Origin: Prostheceraeus crozeri
Taxonomy: Eukaryota; Platyhelminthes; Polycladida; Euryleptidae
Direction of reading: 5' to 3'
Assembly (NCBI GenBank): GCA_907163375.1
Contig: CAJQUW010000498.1
Span: forward strand, 310,001-374,000
Length of the DNA stretch: 64,000 nt
The notes beneath the pieces were generated by a model, which ran no database searches, was not told the origin of the DNA, and worked only from the letters and a program-made list of their open reading frames with translations. Positions 1 to 10,103 of this stretch are shown here, piece by piece (position 1 is the first letter of the stretch; each line of letters begins with the position of its first letter). The translations under genes and the position numbers were made by a program.

Positions 1-540
1 AAAGGTTGGGAACCCTTGCTTTAATCGCTTGATATCTTTAAAATTTCAATCAGGGATTCCTGCTACTTTTTTGATGCTAGTAATAGGGTGTCAAGTCATG
101 ATGGTCTTCGTGCAAAATGGTCTTCATAAAACTGCTCATGGGAAAGCCACAAAATAAAATTTTGATAACAGAAACAACATCAGCAACATCTAAAACCTAC
201 GTATCTGTTGAAATTTTTGCCGAGAACTCAGTAGGCTTTGGCAGTAGAACTATTTACGCTTACTTCCATGACCTGACAGAGACCATTGACTATCTTGGTG
301 AAATTTTAACAGAAACCTAAATGTACGTTTTATATGCTGCTGAAAACGTTTCTGTTACTTAAATTCCAATTCGTAACCTTCCCAGACACAGTTTTGTCAA
401 AACTTTGTTTCATGACCTTTTTGTTAAAAGACCATTTTGACTTGGAGACATCAATGGTGCAACATAAGAAATATGCACATGTAGCTTACAAAGTCTGCGA
501 GAAAATGTCGATTTTAAATATCAATTCTATCTTTCGTCTG
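1..540. other. AT-rich stretch, no gene recognised
   Basis: Short open frames occur on the plus strand near 117-320 and 334-576. Neither has a recognisable domain or bordering splice signals, and both look like chance. I see no repeat structure. Confidence 0.5.
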
Positions 541-548
541 CATACATG

Positions 549-630
549 CCCACCATGGCTTGAACCGAATCCATGACCTTTAGCATTGAAATCCAGCACG
601 CTAACCGCTGAGCTATCACGCCTCGTGAGA
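549..630 (-). repeat. tRNA-like SINE head
   Basis: On the minus strand there is a good Pol III A box (TAGCTCAGCGG) and, about 45 bases further on, a near-consensus B box (GGTTCAAGCC). The spacing is that of a tRNA gene. The acceptor arms do not pair and the anticodon stem is imperfect, so this is better read as the head of a tRNA-derived SINE or a tRNA pseudogene than as a working tRNA. I could not place the 3' end of the element. Confidence 0.5.
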
Positions 631-639
631 TTCAAGAAT

Positions 640-1230
640 GAACTCTAATACCTCATTGTCATTCTAGCTATGTCTTGAAGTATCACATCCAACTCTAATG
701 ATTGCACGTTTTATCATGCTAAAGGAAGACCTCATTTGAATTCTGACAGGACAAATTTACAAATGATTTTATTGCTTTAGTACATTTTTCACTGATGACA
801 TTTAAAGCGAATCACAGCGTTAGTTTCCGTTCACTATCATGCAATAACGGTTGATTGATTACACGATAATTAATTTTCGCTACTTTGTAATAAAGGTGCA
901 ACCAATGGATTTCAGACAACTCGCAATTATTTCCAGCGAGATTGCTTGTTTAATAGTTGATGACTGTTGTAAAATTCACTACAGCTGATCACCAGGACAT
1001 CATGATTTGTAAATTTTCAATTGATCTTATATGAAGAGATTCAATTTTCGAACAAAATCAGATTTTGAAAAATCTTCTAATTTTGATAAATTCTGCACTA
1101 AGTATATGTGCATGTATGTATGTTTGTGTTGGTAAATTTAAGTGAGTTGTATTAGACTTACACTGTAAATAGTAGACTACGAAAACGAACTACAAAACGA
1201 TAATAGCAGCATACTACTTTTTCGGGTGCA
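640..1230. other. AT-rich stretch, nothing recognised
   Basis: No open frame of note, no inverted or tandem repeat, and no splice-bounded coding segment seen on either strand. Confidence 0.4.
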
Positions 1231-1599
1231 AGACGGCAGACAGCGCAGGATGGGAAAAGTTGAATTCCTGACCTCCTTCTCGATCTCCCTCAGGTACCCT
1301 CTGGCATCCGCTTGGCTAGAGGCACTTAGGTCCGGTTAACGCCGAGCGTTAGGCGGCGGTCAATTAACCTGGCTACCCCAGTGTCTGCAGAAGTTAGTGG
1401 AACCCTGATGGAATAAATGATATCAAACCTTTGGGCATCCACCCTGTCCCTAAGTTATTAGAAAACCCATTAAACGGTTTTAAGTGATTTCCCATATGAG
1501 AAGGCTAAGTTCCGAAATCAAGCCACTCGGTCGGTAATGGATTCGGGACCCATCGACGTCACTTATCCTGTTGTGTAACATGGATTCATTGTCCCTCCT

Positions 1600-2110
1600 A
1601 GGACCCACCAGGAGGTAGGTCGCTTAGAGCTAGAAACAAAAAGGCAAACGCAGAAGGAGGCGGAGAGGCTAGATGCCGAATGGCTCGTAGGAAGATACGG
1701 AGAGCAAAGAAGAGGGATAAGGCGAAAACACTGAGATGCAAGAAGTCTTCAATACCACAACACGAAGAAGGCACACAAAGTCATTAAAGCCTTAACAAAT
1801 GACCGACAATCTCAATGTAGAAACATCAAAGACAACGATGTCTTGACTGCCTTTCAGGACATCCTATGGAGATACAAAACTATAGAAATATGCTACTTTC
1901 ATGAAGACAATTACAGTCATGAACGTCATGATAGCCAATCACCATCAGGCGACTGACCTATATTTCTGGAGAGCGAGATTGAGGGCGCCATTAGAAGATA
2001 CATAAGGGGAAAGCCACTGGCTTTGATGAAGTTCTAGCAGAATTGTACAAAACCTATTATCTGATTATTGTGAATATGCTGTGCAAATTGTGCAATACAG
2101 TGATCGAACT
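1600..2110 (+). pseudogene. decayed LINE reverse transcriptase (N-terminal part)
   Basis: Read across frameshifts, the plus strand gives a basic linker (ARNKKANAE.., GRYGEQRRG), then a stretch ending in ESEIEGAIRRY-RGKATGFDEVLAELYK. The last segment matches the start of the RT domain of RTE/jockey-like non-LTR retrotransposons, where an acidic E-V/I-E..AI helix precedes GKA.G.D.(I/V)..EL.K. The frame is broken near 2010 and by several stops, so this is a fossil. The GC-richer 1240-1600 stretch just upstream may belong to the same element, but I could not translate it into anything recognisable. Family placement is from motif shape only. Confidence 0.65.
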
Positions 2111-2119
2111 TAAATTGTA

Positions 2120-2860
2120 ACACTATCTGCAACCAACTAAACACCCGACCTTAATCTCTTTGGAATTAGTTGCAAATAACGCATTATTCATGCTTTTTGT
2201 TTATGTACTTGTTTTAGATGTACTTCACCTTTCACATAGTTTGATTCATTAAATAGTTTCATCTATGTATTTTGCAGTGTCATCGGAAGCACTGACACAT
2301 CCAAAATGACAACTTTGAATGAGATGCAAAAGAGAGCTTTTACTGTTTTATTTATTCATACTGCAGAAAATATTGATAGTCCACATTTCAGTGTTTAATA
2401 GACATTGATAGCGTTTGAACAGTCACGGATGCAAACATTTGTTGTGGAATGTAGAATATTGTACTGCAAATATGGAGATACAAATATCGATTATGCCAAT
2501 ATGCTGAGATTTATTTAATGACTGCTATTTCAGATACACAGCCGGTTTCAAGGTGCAAAATAAAAGGAAACTGGACAGCCGGGATTGAAGATCTAATTTG
2601 TGTCTGGACGATGTGCCGAAGTATACAAAATATCTGTACTGAAAATTTCATGATGAATGATAATTGAGGATATATAAAGATAGTCATGGGAAGATGATGT
2701 CTTTAAGTTCCTCATGTTCTTGTCAAAATGTAATTCAAAAAAGTATAAAAATTAAAATTTACTTCGCTTTTTTCTAATTTTTTATAGTACTTTGTACTTT
2801 TGGTCTAATCAGAGTGCGAGAAGTCCAGATGCTGTCACACCTTGCCTTAAAATGACAACC
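2120..2860. other. AT-rich stretch, nothing recognised
   Basis: No gene, no clear repeat. It lies between the LINE fossil and the first dispersed-repeat fragment. Confidence 0.4.
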
Positions 2861-2867
2861 AGAGCGA

Positions 2868-2935
2868 ATTTTAGCATGGAACGAAGCCGAAAACGAGACT
2901 TTCTCTGAATGATGTACATCGAATGTATATGACGA
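2868..2935 (+). repeat. 5' fragment of dispersed repeat family R1
   Basis: It carries the R1 opening motif (GGAACGA.GCCGAAAA, then GACTTTCTC.GAATGATGTAC) seen in the copies near 6930 and 51685, but diverges after about 65 bases. It lies just outside the inverted copy at 3011-3428. Confidence 0.5.
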
Positions 2936-3010
2936 ATCCTAAAGTTTGGATCTTTCAGTTTACAAGTTTGAAGCTTAAAGTGTCTTCAAATAATCTGATA
3001 CCATGTAGAT

Positions 3011-3428
3011 GTGTTATTATCATACTTCTGATAGGTGATGTAAGCGAGACTGTGGCTAAATGTATCTAAAAATTGAAATGTCACAAAATGCTGTGCTTGC
3101 CACTATTATAAAATCTGAATGTTTAGCTTCGTACACAGATATGGTGCACGAATATGATATGAAATGACAAGAAGATACTCCATGCTATAAATTATGGCTT
3201 TAGACCTGGTGAGCTTCCTGATCAGAGAAAATTTAGAGAATCTCAGCTTTGTCAAAAACCTCAATCTTCTTGCGATTGGATTTACATGCGTTTTTCTTAA
3301 TTCCTGTCTGACAAGATGAGGAACCGGGTATAACTCCGCAGACGAGCAGATTCATAGCAGCCTCGAGGTCCACATGATTCTGTGAAAGTCTCATTCCTCG
3401 TTCTCGTTCCCTGCAGAAAATCATTCTG
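3011..3428 (-). repeat. dispersed repeat R1, near full-length copy
   Basis: Read on the minus strand, it begins TTTCTGCAGGGAACGAGAA and runs through CTTTCACAGAATCATGT, CTTGTCAGACAGGA and AATCCAATCGCAAGAAGATT. It ends in ATCAGAAGTATGATAATAAC. The same blocks occur in the same order near 6925-7350 and 51685-52055. I see no coding capacity, poly-A tail or terminal inverted repeat, so the class is unknown. Confidence 0.7.
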
Positions 3429-3434
3429 GTGTCC

Positions 3435-4422
3435 GCACTATCTACACGCCCAGTAACAAATCGATCGCTAACACCTTTTAACGATAATGATTGGGTTAGA
3501 ATGAGTCATGTATCAAATTCATTTATCGGTCATTGGTCTCAACCAACTTGCTTCGATTGTGCGGTGACATTAAGTGCATTTAAGATAAGATGCCTGTCTG
3601 CATAATGTGATGTCGATATTACTATGACAAGAGCAGTCGGACAAAAAGAATAGAATACAAGTGTACATTGCATCATAGAAGAGGAAACTTGTCTACAAAA
3701 AACTGCGAAAAAGAAACTTAGTTCTTCCAGCATCGAATATTTTCACCCTGGTATTTTCCTTTTTATCAGCCAGTCTTTCTTTATTATAACGTTGATGGCA
3801 GATAATGCTGCACCACCAGCCTTTGTTTCAGCACGTAGTCTGTGAATAACATACTATTCATAGATATTCCTGACTTCAGCATCGGTTCTTTGCAACCCTA
3901 AAACAGATAGTTTGATACAGTAGAGTTAGTAACTTATGCATAGATGCAATGAAGAACGAGCTTCTCCGTACGAGATGCTCTGATTTCGTTTGAATTACAA
4001 ATTGGGAATATTTCTCCCTCGAATTACCTATTGGAACCTGAACGAGGACAATTCCTTCGTAACCGTCGTTTTCATGGTTACCTTCGGACCATTTACGTGT
4101 TGAGGACTACGATCTCCCTCGTATGTCAATAACGATTGTTTATTCGGATCTTCACTGCCTTGCTGACTTAGGTGACAGTCTCCTAAAGGCGTGATACTTG
4201 GATTCTACTTCCCAACTCCACACCGCTCCCCTAATGAAGGAATTCTTTCCCATTTCAACTCCCTCCCACGCACGCACGCTGAATATTCCGAGGCGTTTAT
4301 TTCACTGAAAAAATTTCATTTCTTCCATCGATCGTAGTCGTGTTGATTCCTCAAATTGACGCCCGATATTCCCAGCATCTTCCCGAACGACCGGTGTCCA
4401 CGACAGCGGGTGTGTCACTTAC
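3435..4422. other. stretch 3' of SYDE exon, no exon recognised
   Basis: The rest of the RhoGAP domain and the C-terminus should lie beyond 4423 on the minus strand. I searched this stretch by eye for the conserved KM-x-NLA-x-CFGP segment and did not find it. The next exon is either to the left of the window or too short for me to recognise. Confidence 0.4.
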
Positions 4423-4583
4423 CTGGTTGACAGGAGGCAGGCAGTCGAGGATGTTTAGCATGAGTTTTGCGCCGGATCTCGCATCGCCGGGAGTCGACAC
4501 TCGAACAGCATCTAAAATCATCCGGTAAAGCGAGTCGGTGAAGAGTGGCTCTGGTAGTTCGCGAAGATAGTCCTTGAGAATTG
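4423..4583 (-). CDS. SYDE: SYD-1/SYDE-type RhoGAP, internal exon (second half of RhoGAP core)
   Basis: This 161-base exon encodes ILKDYLRELPEPLFTDSL, then YRMILDAVRV...GAKLMLNILDCLPPVNQ. It is bounded by a CTTTCAG acceptor and a CAG|GTAAGT donor on the minus strand. Its first two bases complete the codon left open by the exon at 14377-15498. The joined reading is continuous through the conserved RhoGAP stretch (V-T-A-I-L-K-D-Y-L-R-E-L-P-E-P-L). The LRELPEPL block is a hallmark of Rho GTPase-activating domains, and the AKLMLN.LDCLP..N segment fits SYDE1/2 and SYD-1. It ends in phase 0. The downstream exons with the domain end were not found in the window. Confidence 0.93.
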
Positions 4584-5985
4584 CTGAAAGTAGAAAAGTG
4601 CTGAATATACCTCAGTTCGAGGAGTGACGGTGATACTTATCTAAATATGAAAACGAAGTACGAATTTGCATCATGTAAACATCAAACGGAAATGAATAGA
4701 TCGCATTTTCTACTAATGAGGAAGATAATTGCATTTGTTTGAGGAATACACAAGTGAAGCAAAATTTAAACATATCGCAAGAGCTTCTACAAGTTAAAAG
4801 GTTTTACATTAGTGTATGTATTGTCACTTGTCAGAATATCAAGATCAGAGACATAAAATTGAAAAATTGCACTGAGTTGACTATTCACTAGGGCGTCGAC
4901 TAAGTAGGAATATCACATCATCATGAGGAGATGAATACCGCAAGATAACCTTCAGCACGAACCAGGGTCGGTTAGAGAAAACTTATTTTCAGGTTATTTG
5001 AATAATTTGACGCATTGAAGTTATATGAATGATGCGAGACTGTAGCAGGCTTATCAATTTGCACCGTGTTTTGGCATACATATGTCAGCTTAGATGGGTC
5101 TCTTCATAATAATTGAATACAACTATCGCAGCTGCAGCTTACAACATGTCGCTTGGTATCGACAAATTTAAGTTTGTTGCTGAAAAATGTGTAAAAATTG
5201 TATTTTCGAAATTAAGTATTTCAAGATCGAGCTGTCAAATTCAAACATTCATTTTTGAAATATTTGTGGCCATCATAAAGTTGTTTATCTTCGATATGCA
5301 AACTGGCGAAAATCACCACTTTTTCTATCAAATTCAGTCGGAGTACTACAATGTACACAGCATAGCATTTAAAATGGAATGACAAAATTGAAGACATCAG
5401 TAGATCAGAGAGTCGTCGAAATGAAATCATCGTAATCAAGATCGGCCCCTTTGTATGGGTCTTGCATAGGAACATCTACGTGCATGTCCGAGATTTCTTT
5501 AAGTCTAGGGTTCAAATTTCAAATTCCCGAATTGCTGTTAACAAGATGAAAGAGTTCTTCAAGAGCGATACCACCACACCAGAAACTATTCAAAAGTAAA
5601 TTTCAGAAAGATTGAATCATTATACATCAAAATCCGGGGATACTTTGATCCCGATCCTGGTTCCTCGACTACTGCATGTATACATATGTACACAATAATT
5701 TTCGGGGAAGTCAAAAGCAATGAAATTCGTTATTTTATAGTTGTATGGAGATTTCATGTCATAACTGCATTAAAAATTTGAATTTGCATTGTTTTGGAAA
5801 TATTCCGCTTCTTTGGCAATATGATGAAGTTAGGCATTTAAGAAAGTTTCCAAGCTGCCAGCTGAAAAGAAGTATGCTCATGTAATAAATTCATTTTATC
5901 TTAGAGATATCAAGATATCCAAAACACATGTTTAAATAAATGGACAGAAGATGAAAACAGAATATGCATAAAAAGTATATGCCAG

Positions 5986-6065
5986 ATCGCCTGGACATAG
6001 AATAGAAAAATGTCCTCAGACTTGAACAATTTAAGCACGAAAATTCCTTGGCAGCCGTAGATGTT
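5986..6065 (+). repeat. half copy of small foldback repeat R3
   Basis: It contains GTCCTCAGACTTGAACAATT and CCTTGGCAGCC, matching the left half of the foldback element at 43098-43215 and about 18 bases of its left flank. The inverted right half is absent here. Confidence 0.5.
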
Positions 6066-6924
6066 ATGATTCTAAAAATGGTAGAATTACTTTCTTATAT
6101 ACATTTATATTACTGCCTATACATTTATGAGTAGCGTGGATGAAGCATGCACAGTTCAGACAGCTGTGTTCACTGTTAGATCATTACAGGTTATTGATGC
6201 TGAGTCATATGGCCATTATGTTCCAAGAAACACAAAAAATGGCTAAAAAATCACCAAATAATGTAATTACTCCATAAAACCACCAAAGTAACATTTTAAA
6301 TAGTGATCATTTATTTGACCTTTCAGAGGAGCAAAATTAAAAGTATTTCAATGACATATCAGGAATGCGCAAAAACCAAATTACTGTCAAACATATCAAT
6401 GAATGCAAAACATGGAAAGACAGAAAGCAAGCGGAAGCTTTCTTCGTGGAGGGGGATTTGTCATCACCAACTGGTCAATACTCTCACAACCTTTTGACTG
6501 TCTATCATGCCAATAATTAAAAATACATGAGATCTTGTAGGATTTTCATTAACTTTCAGTATGTATTACATCCACAAATGTCATATTGATATTTCATCGC
6601 ATCTTTGGAACCGTTTGAATTGCTGCTCAATTACTTAAATGATCATAGACGATCAAATTTTGATTTGCTACTAATATACTACTGATATGATACTAATGAG
6701 TGAATCAGAATTACCAGAAAATGTAAGATAACAAAAGTTCATGGATCAACTGTATATGTATTTCTGTACATATCAACATGAAAAAATATATATGCTAAAT
6801 TAAATTTTCTTGTGCATTGATTCTTTCAGCATCCACAACAGCATTTACACTGGTCATTACAATTTGCTGCCTGTTTACGATCCAAATATAATTTTCTCTC
6901 TAACTGGTAGCACTGCATCCAGAA

Positions 6925-7350
6925 CAAGTTTCTGCAGGGAACGAGACCGAAAATGACATTCTCACAGAATGATGTATGGTACACCCTATGCCTACCACAA
7001 ATCTGTGCGTCTGCTGAGTTCTGCCAGGTTCCTTTTCATGTCAGACACTATCAAAGAAAACCACATGTTAATCCAATAGGACGCAGATTGAAGCTTTTGA
7101 CTAAAATGAAAATTATTTATGTTTTCTCTGATTGAGTGAAAAGTACTAAGTCGGAAGCCATGATTTTTAGAATGCAACGTCCTCAGGTATTGAGCTCATG
7201 TGTTCATGTACTCTTGTCTATGAAACTAAACGTATTTGGAATTAACGAGCCTTCTAATGTCGGCAAACACAACATTTAGCACAATTTTAGCCAGAGTTAA
7301 CCCCATTGGCAATACTTTACCGATCAGAAGCATAACAGAGTAATAACACA
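6925..7350 (+). repeat. dispersed repeat R1, near full-length copy
   Basis: It starts TTTCTGCAGGGAACGAGA, passes through CTCACAGAATGATGTA, AATCTGTGCGTCTGC and AATCCAATAGGACGCAGATT, and ends CGATCAGAAGCATAACAGAG. It matches the 51685 copy closely along its first 200 bases. It stands tail-to-tail with the inverted copy that follows. Confidence 0.7.
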
Positions 7351-7354
7351 TGAA

Positions 7355-7612
7355 ATGATGTGAATCAAGGGAATACCACGCCATAAATTATGACTATAGA
7401 CTTATTTCCTTTCAGAAAGGAGAGTCAGATGTCTTTTTACAGAAAACTTCTACGTGCCTCCATTTAGCTTTGTACGCGTTTTTTCTCCTGTGTGACAAGA
7501 AGAAGAAGCGGGTAGAACTCTGCAGACGCGCAGATTCGTGGTATCCACAGGTTGTGCATCACTACGTGAAAATCCCATTTTCGGCCTCGTGCTCTTCAAA
7601 AAATCGTTCTTG
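7355..7612 (-). repeat. dispersed repeat R1, truncated inverted copy
   Basis: Minus-strand blocks GAGCACGAGGCCGAAAATGG, GATTTTCACGTAGTGATG, GAATCTGCGCGTCTGC and CTTGTCACACAGGAGAAAAA follow the R1 order. The copy then runs into a shared CATAATTTATGGC.TGG segment. It lacks the last roughly 150 bases of R1 and abuts the plus-strand copy. Confidence 0.6.
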
Positions 7613-7897
7613 CCGGCCGGATTATAGCGTCCTCCTGTCAGTTGTTTGGAGAAATAAAAACTCGGTCAATTGACAATTTCAACTTCACTGAAATTTTCCA
7701 AAATTACAAACTAAATAATTGAATATGCATTGATGGCATAGGTGTCGTCATACTAGAGGCCGTGGATTTGCGCCGTACAAGAAAAGTTGTAGAAAGAATT
7801 AATGGTATCAGATTGATGAATTGCAATTGCTTCGAAATATTTTTCGAATCATCAAACTTTCCGTGGGAGAAATTTCGATCATGATTATTCGTTCGCC

Positions 7898-8025
7898 GAT
7901 TGTCCGCCAACCGCGAGAACATGAACGTCGATTATCAACCATCGGCGGGAACATGAGCGTCGATTATCCACCATCCGCGAGACCATGAACGTCGATTGTC
8001 CTCCAACCGCAAGACTATGAACGTC
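7898..8025 (+). repeat. 32-bp tandem repeat, four units
   Basis: Four contiguous 32-base units start at 7898, 7930, 7962 and 7994. Each begins GATT(A/G)TC and ends CATGA(A/G)CGTC or TATGAACGTC, with a few substitutions per unit. The array is GC-richer than its flanks. No coding role is visible. Confidence 0.9.
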
Positions 8026-9689
8026 GTACGTGAAAGGTGTGGGCGATTTCGGAGGATCATGAAGTGCCTAAATGATATTCGCGGAGACGTCAAAAAATAA
8101 GACAGACCTAGTAAAATTTCAACAACAGTCTTCTCGTGTTAGATAAGGCAAGGTCCATGGAAAATCACGGGATTATATCGATTAATTGCCACCAAGATGA
8201 TAGACAAGACAAACAATCCATTCGTAGGCACGTGTATGCGCGTTGGAAAATCGGAATTTTTCTGATCTACGTTAATAACTTGCGCTGCACATTGATGCCT
8301 CTAATTCAAAATGGAAGCAGCAGAATACGATGAAATTTTGTGTGTGAATAGATAGTAAGTGTGCCTAAAGTTTTGGGATGATTGGAACTCGAACATGCTT
8401 TATGCAAATTTGGAATCGTGTTGGGGGTTTTTCGCATACCAAAATTACCATTCAATGCCCTCGATTGCTCCAGACAAGACTGATCCCTTGATAGTAGGGC
8501 AAAAACGTCAATTTGCTCAATGTTTATTCAATGAATCGACAAACCTTGACACAAATCTTAACTAAGTATACTTGGGCAGGAATTATATATCTCGGGAGAT
8601 CGTCTCAGAATGAATGGATGATTCTCCCCGTGAACGCTAGGTGATTTAAGAGCATTTTAGAAAGTGAACTTCCCAATTGAACAGCAGTGTCAATGCTAAA
8701 TGATTATCTGAACATTTGAGCTGTTCTCTCTCTCTCTTTCTTGTTTCCATGTTCTCCTGTTATGCATGAAAGGGTTAAATCCTTCATTTGCTAGTTGACT
8801 ACGTGTAAACATGCTCAGTCTTCTTGTAACGCGCACGCACTTGCGCCCGTCGCCTCGACAAATTCATCAATATTAATGCATCTGAGGGAAAAATTCGCTT
8901 CCAACCTACTACGAACGAATGTGTCCTCCGCTCCGTTCATTCGACTTGCCTTAGCAATAGCTCTGATGATTTCTTTTCTGCTTCAAGTGCAATGTGACTT
9001 CGGCGCCATCTTGAAGACGCTAGCTCGGATATCTTCACTTCGCATGAAGAAGAGTTGCTGAGGATGGAGAAAGGATGAGGCTGTCGCCTGGAGATAAAGG
9101 GATAATTAATGGTCGGGACGGGGGTCTAGTCACAGATACTCAAAATACAGAAATGTCCGCTATTGCCAAGCCAGCTTACTTGCAAAATCTTATGTCCTCG
9201 GTTCTCGTGCATTCTGATCCAGTAGGAGAGGTTCAGGTTGCACTTGTAATCATCAACCTCCGTATCAGCCGAGAATGATCAAATGTGCGTGAGTGTCAGT
9301 CGATTGCTATCAATTACTTGAATGCATATTGCAGAGAATAAAATGAGTTGAAAATGAGCGCTAGAGTAAAATCAGTCAAAAACCTAATTTTGTGACTGAC
9401 TGCGAATTTCGGTTCTCCCAAATGCTCTTATAGAGAACAGTTTTAGGTCAGACGACTGCTTTTGATGATTATGAAGATGACTTTATTTTTGTCATACATG
9501 ATTTCATATTTCAGCCACGGCAAATAAATGTATTGATGGAATAGTGAACTCAAAATTAGCAGGACAGTTGCGTCGGGACATTTTCACCGCTTATGCGGAG
9601 TTCCCGGTAGAGCAAAGTGCCAAGTTTCCGCTAAGTTTCAGTCTTCATTTCTTCAATTGCTGCTTTATTTTATAAATTCGTGCATCTTT

Positions 9690-9892
9690 TGCTATGTGAT
9701 GATGGTTTAACGTCACTACTCCCCATACTGGAGGCTTCGACGGTGCTGACACAGTCAGACTTTTAACTGGAGCGTTGTGATCTTCTAGCCCAGATGCCCT
9801 TCCTGACGACTTCCAATAACACTCTCGGGCTCGACCTCTGGACCGAAAGATCGCTAGGCCAAGTACTTAACCACTTTGCCATGGAGACCGCT
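9690..9892 (-). mobile_element. tRNA-derived SINE
   Basis: The minus strand shows an A box (TGGCAAAGTGG) at 9871-9881 and a B box (GGTCGAGCCC) at 9827-9836, with a tRNA-like D-arm/anticodon layout between them. Downstream is GGAAGTCGTCAGGAAGGGCA. An AGGAAGGGCATC segment is known from the 3' ends of RTE-type LINEs and of SINEs that borrow their machinery, so mobilisation by an RTE-like LINE is plausible. A related, more decayed copy lies at 47390-47508. Confidence 0.75.
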
Positions 9893-9989
9893 ATGTATTG
9901 ATGAATAATTTGCTACATGTTTCTGCTACCCCAAGTATAGACACGAAAAGTGTCTACATGATGCTTGCATAGAAATGCTCGCCTCACAT

Positions 9990-10103
9990 TTCGCTTTGTT
10001 TAAGCTTGTGAGACTTGAATGGAAAACAGCTGCTTGTTGATGAATTTCAGGTGATCGGCTATGTGCCGATTTCTAGATCTTTAGAAAGAAGCAAATTACT
10101 GAA
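9990..10103 (+). repeat. dispersed repeat R2, copy 1
   Basis: About 114 bases, from TTCGCTTTGTTTAAG through AACAGCTG(C/T)TTG(T/C)TGAT and CTTTAGAA(A)GAAGCAAATTACTGA. The same blocks recur in the same order and orientation at 32193-32304. No terminal repeats or coding frame seen; class unknown. Confidence 0.6.

Noticed and set aside
1158-1172. ACTTACACTGTAAATA, like the end of the 22.5-kb MITE
   Set aside because: Only the first 10 bases match and no partner end or TA pair was found.
3720-3910. Minus-strand segment reading RTDAEVRNIYE after a TTTTAG acceptor-like site, considered as a further SYDE exon
   Set aside because: An in-frame stop follows at once and the residues do not match the remaining RhoGAP domain.
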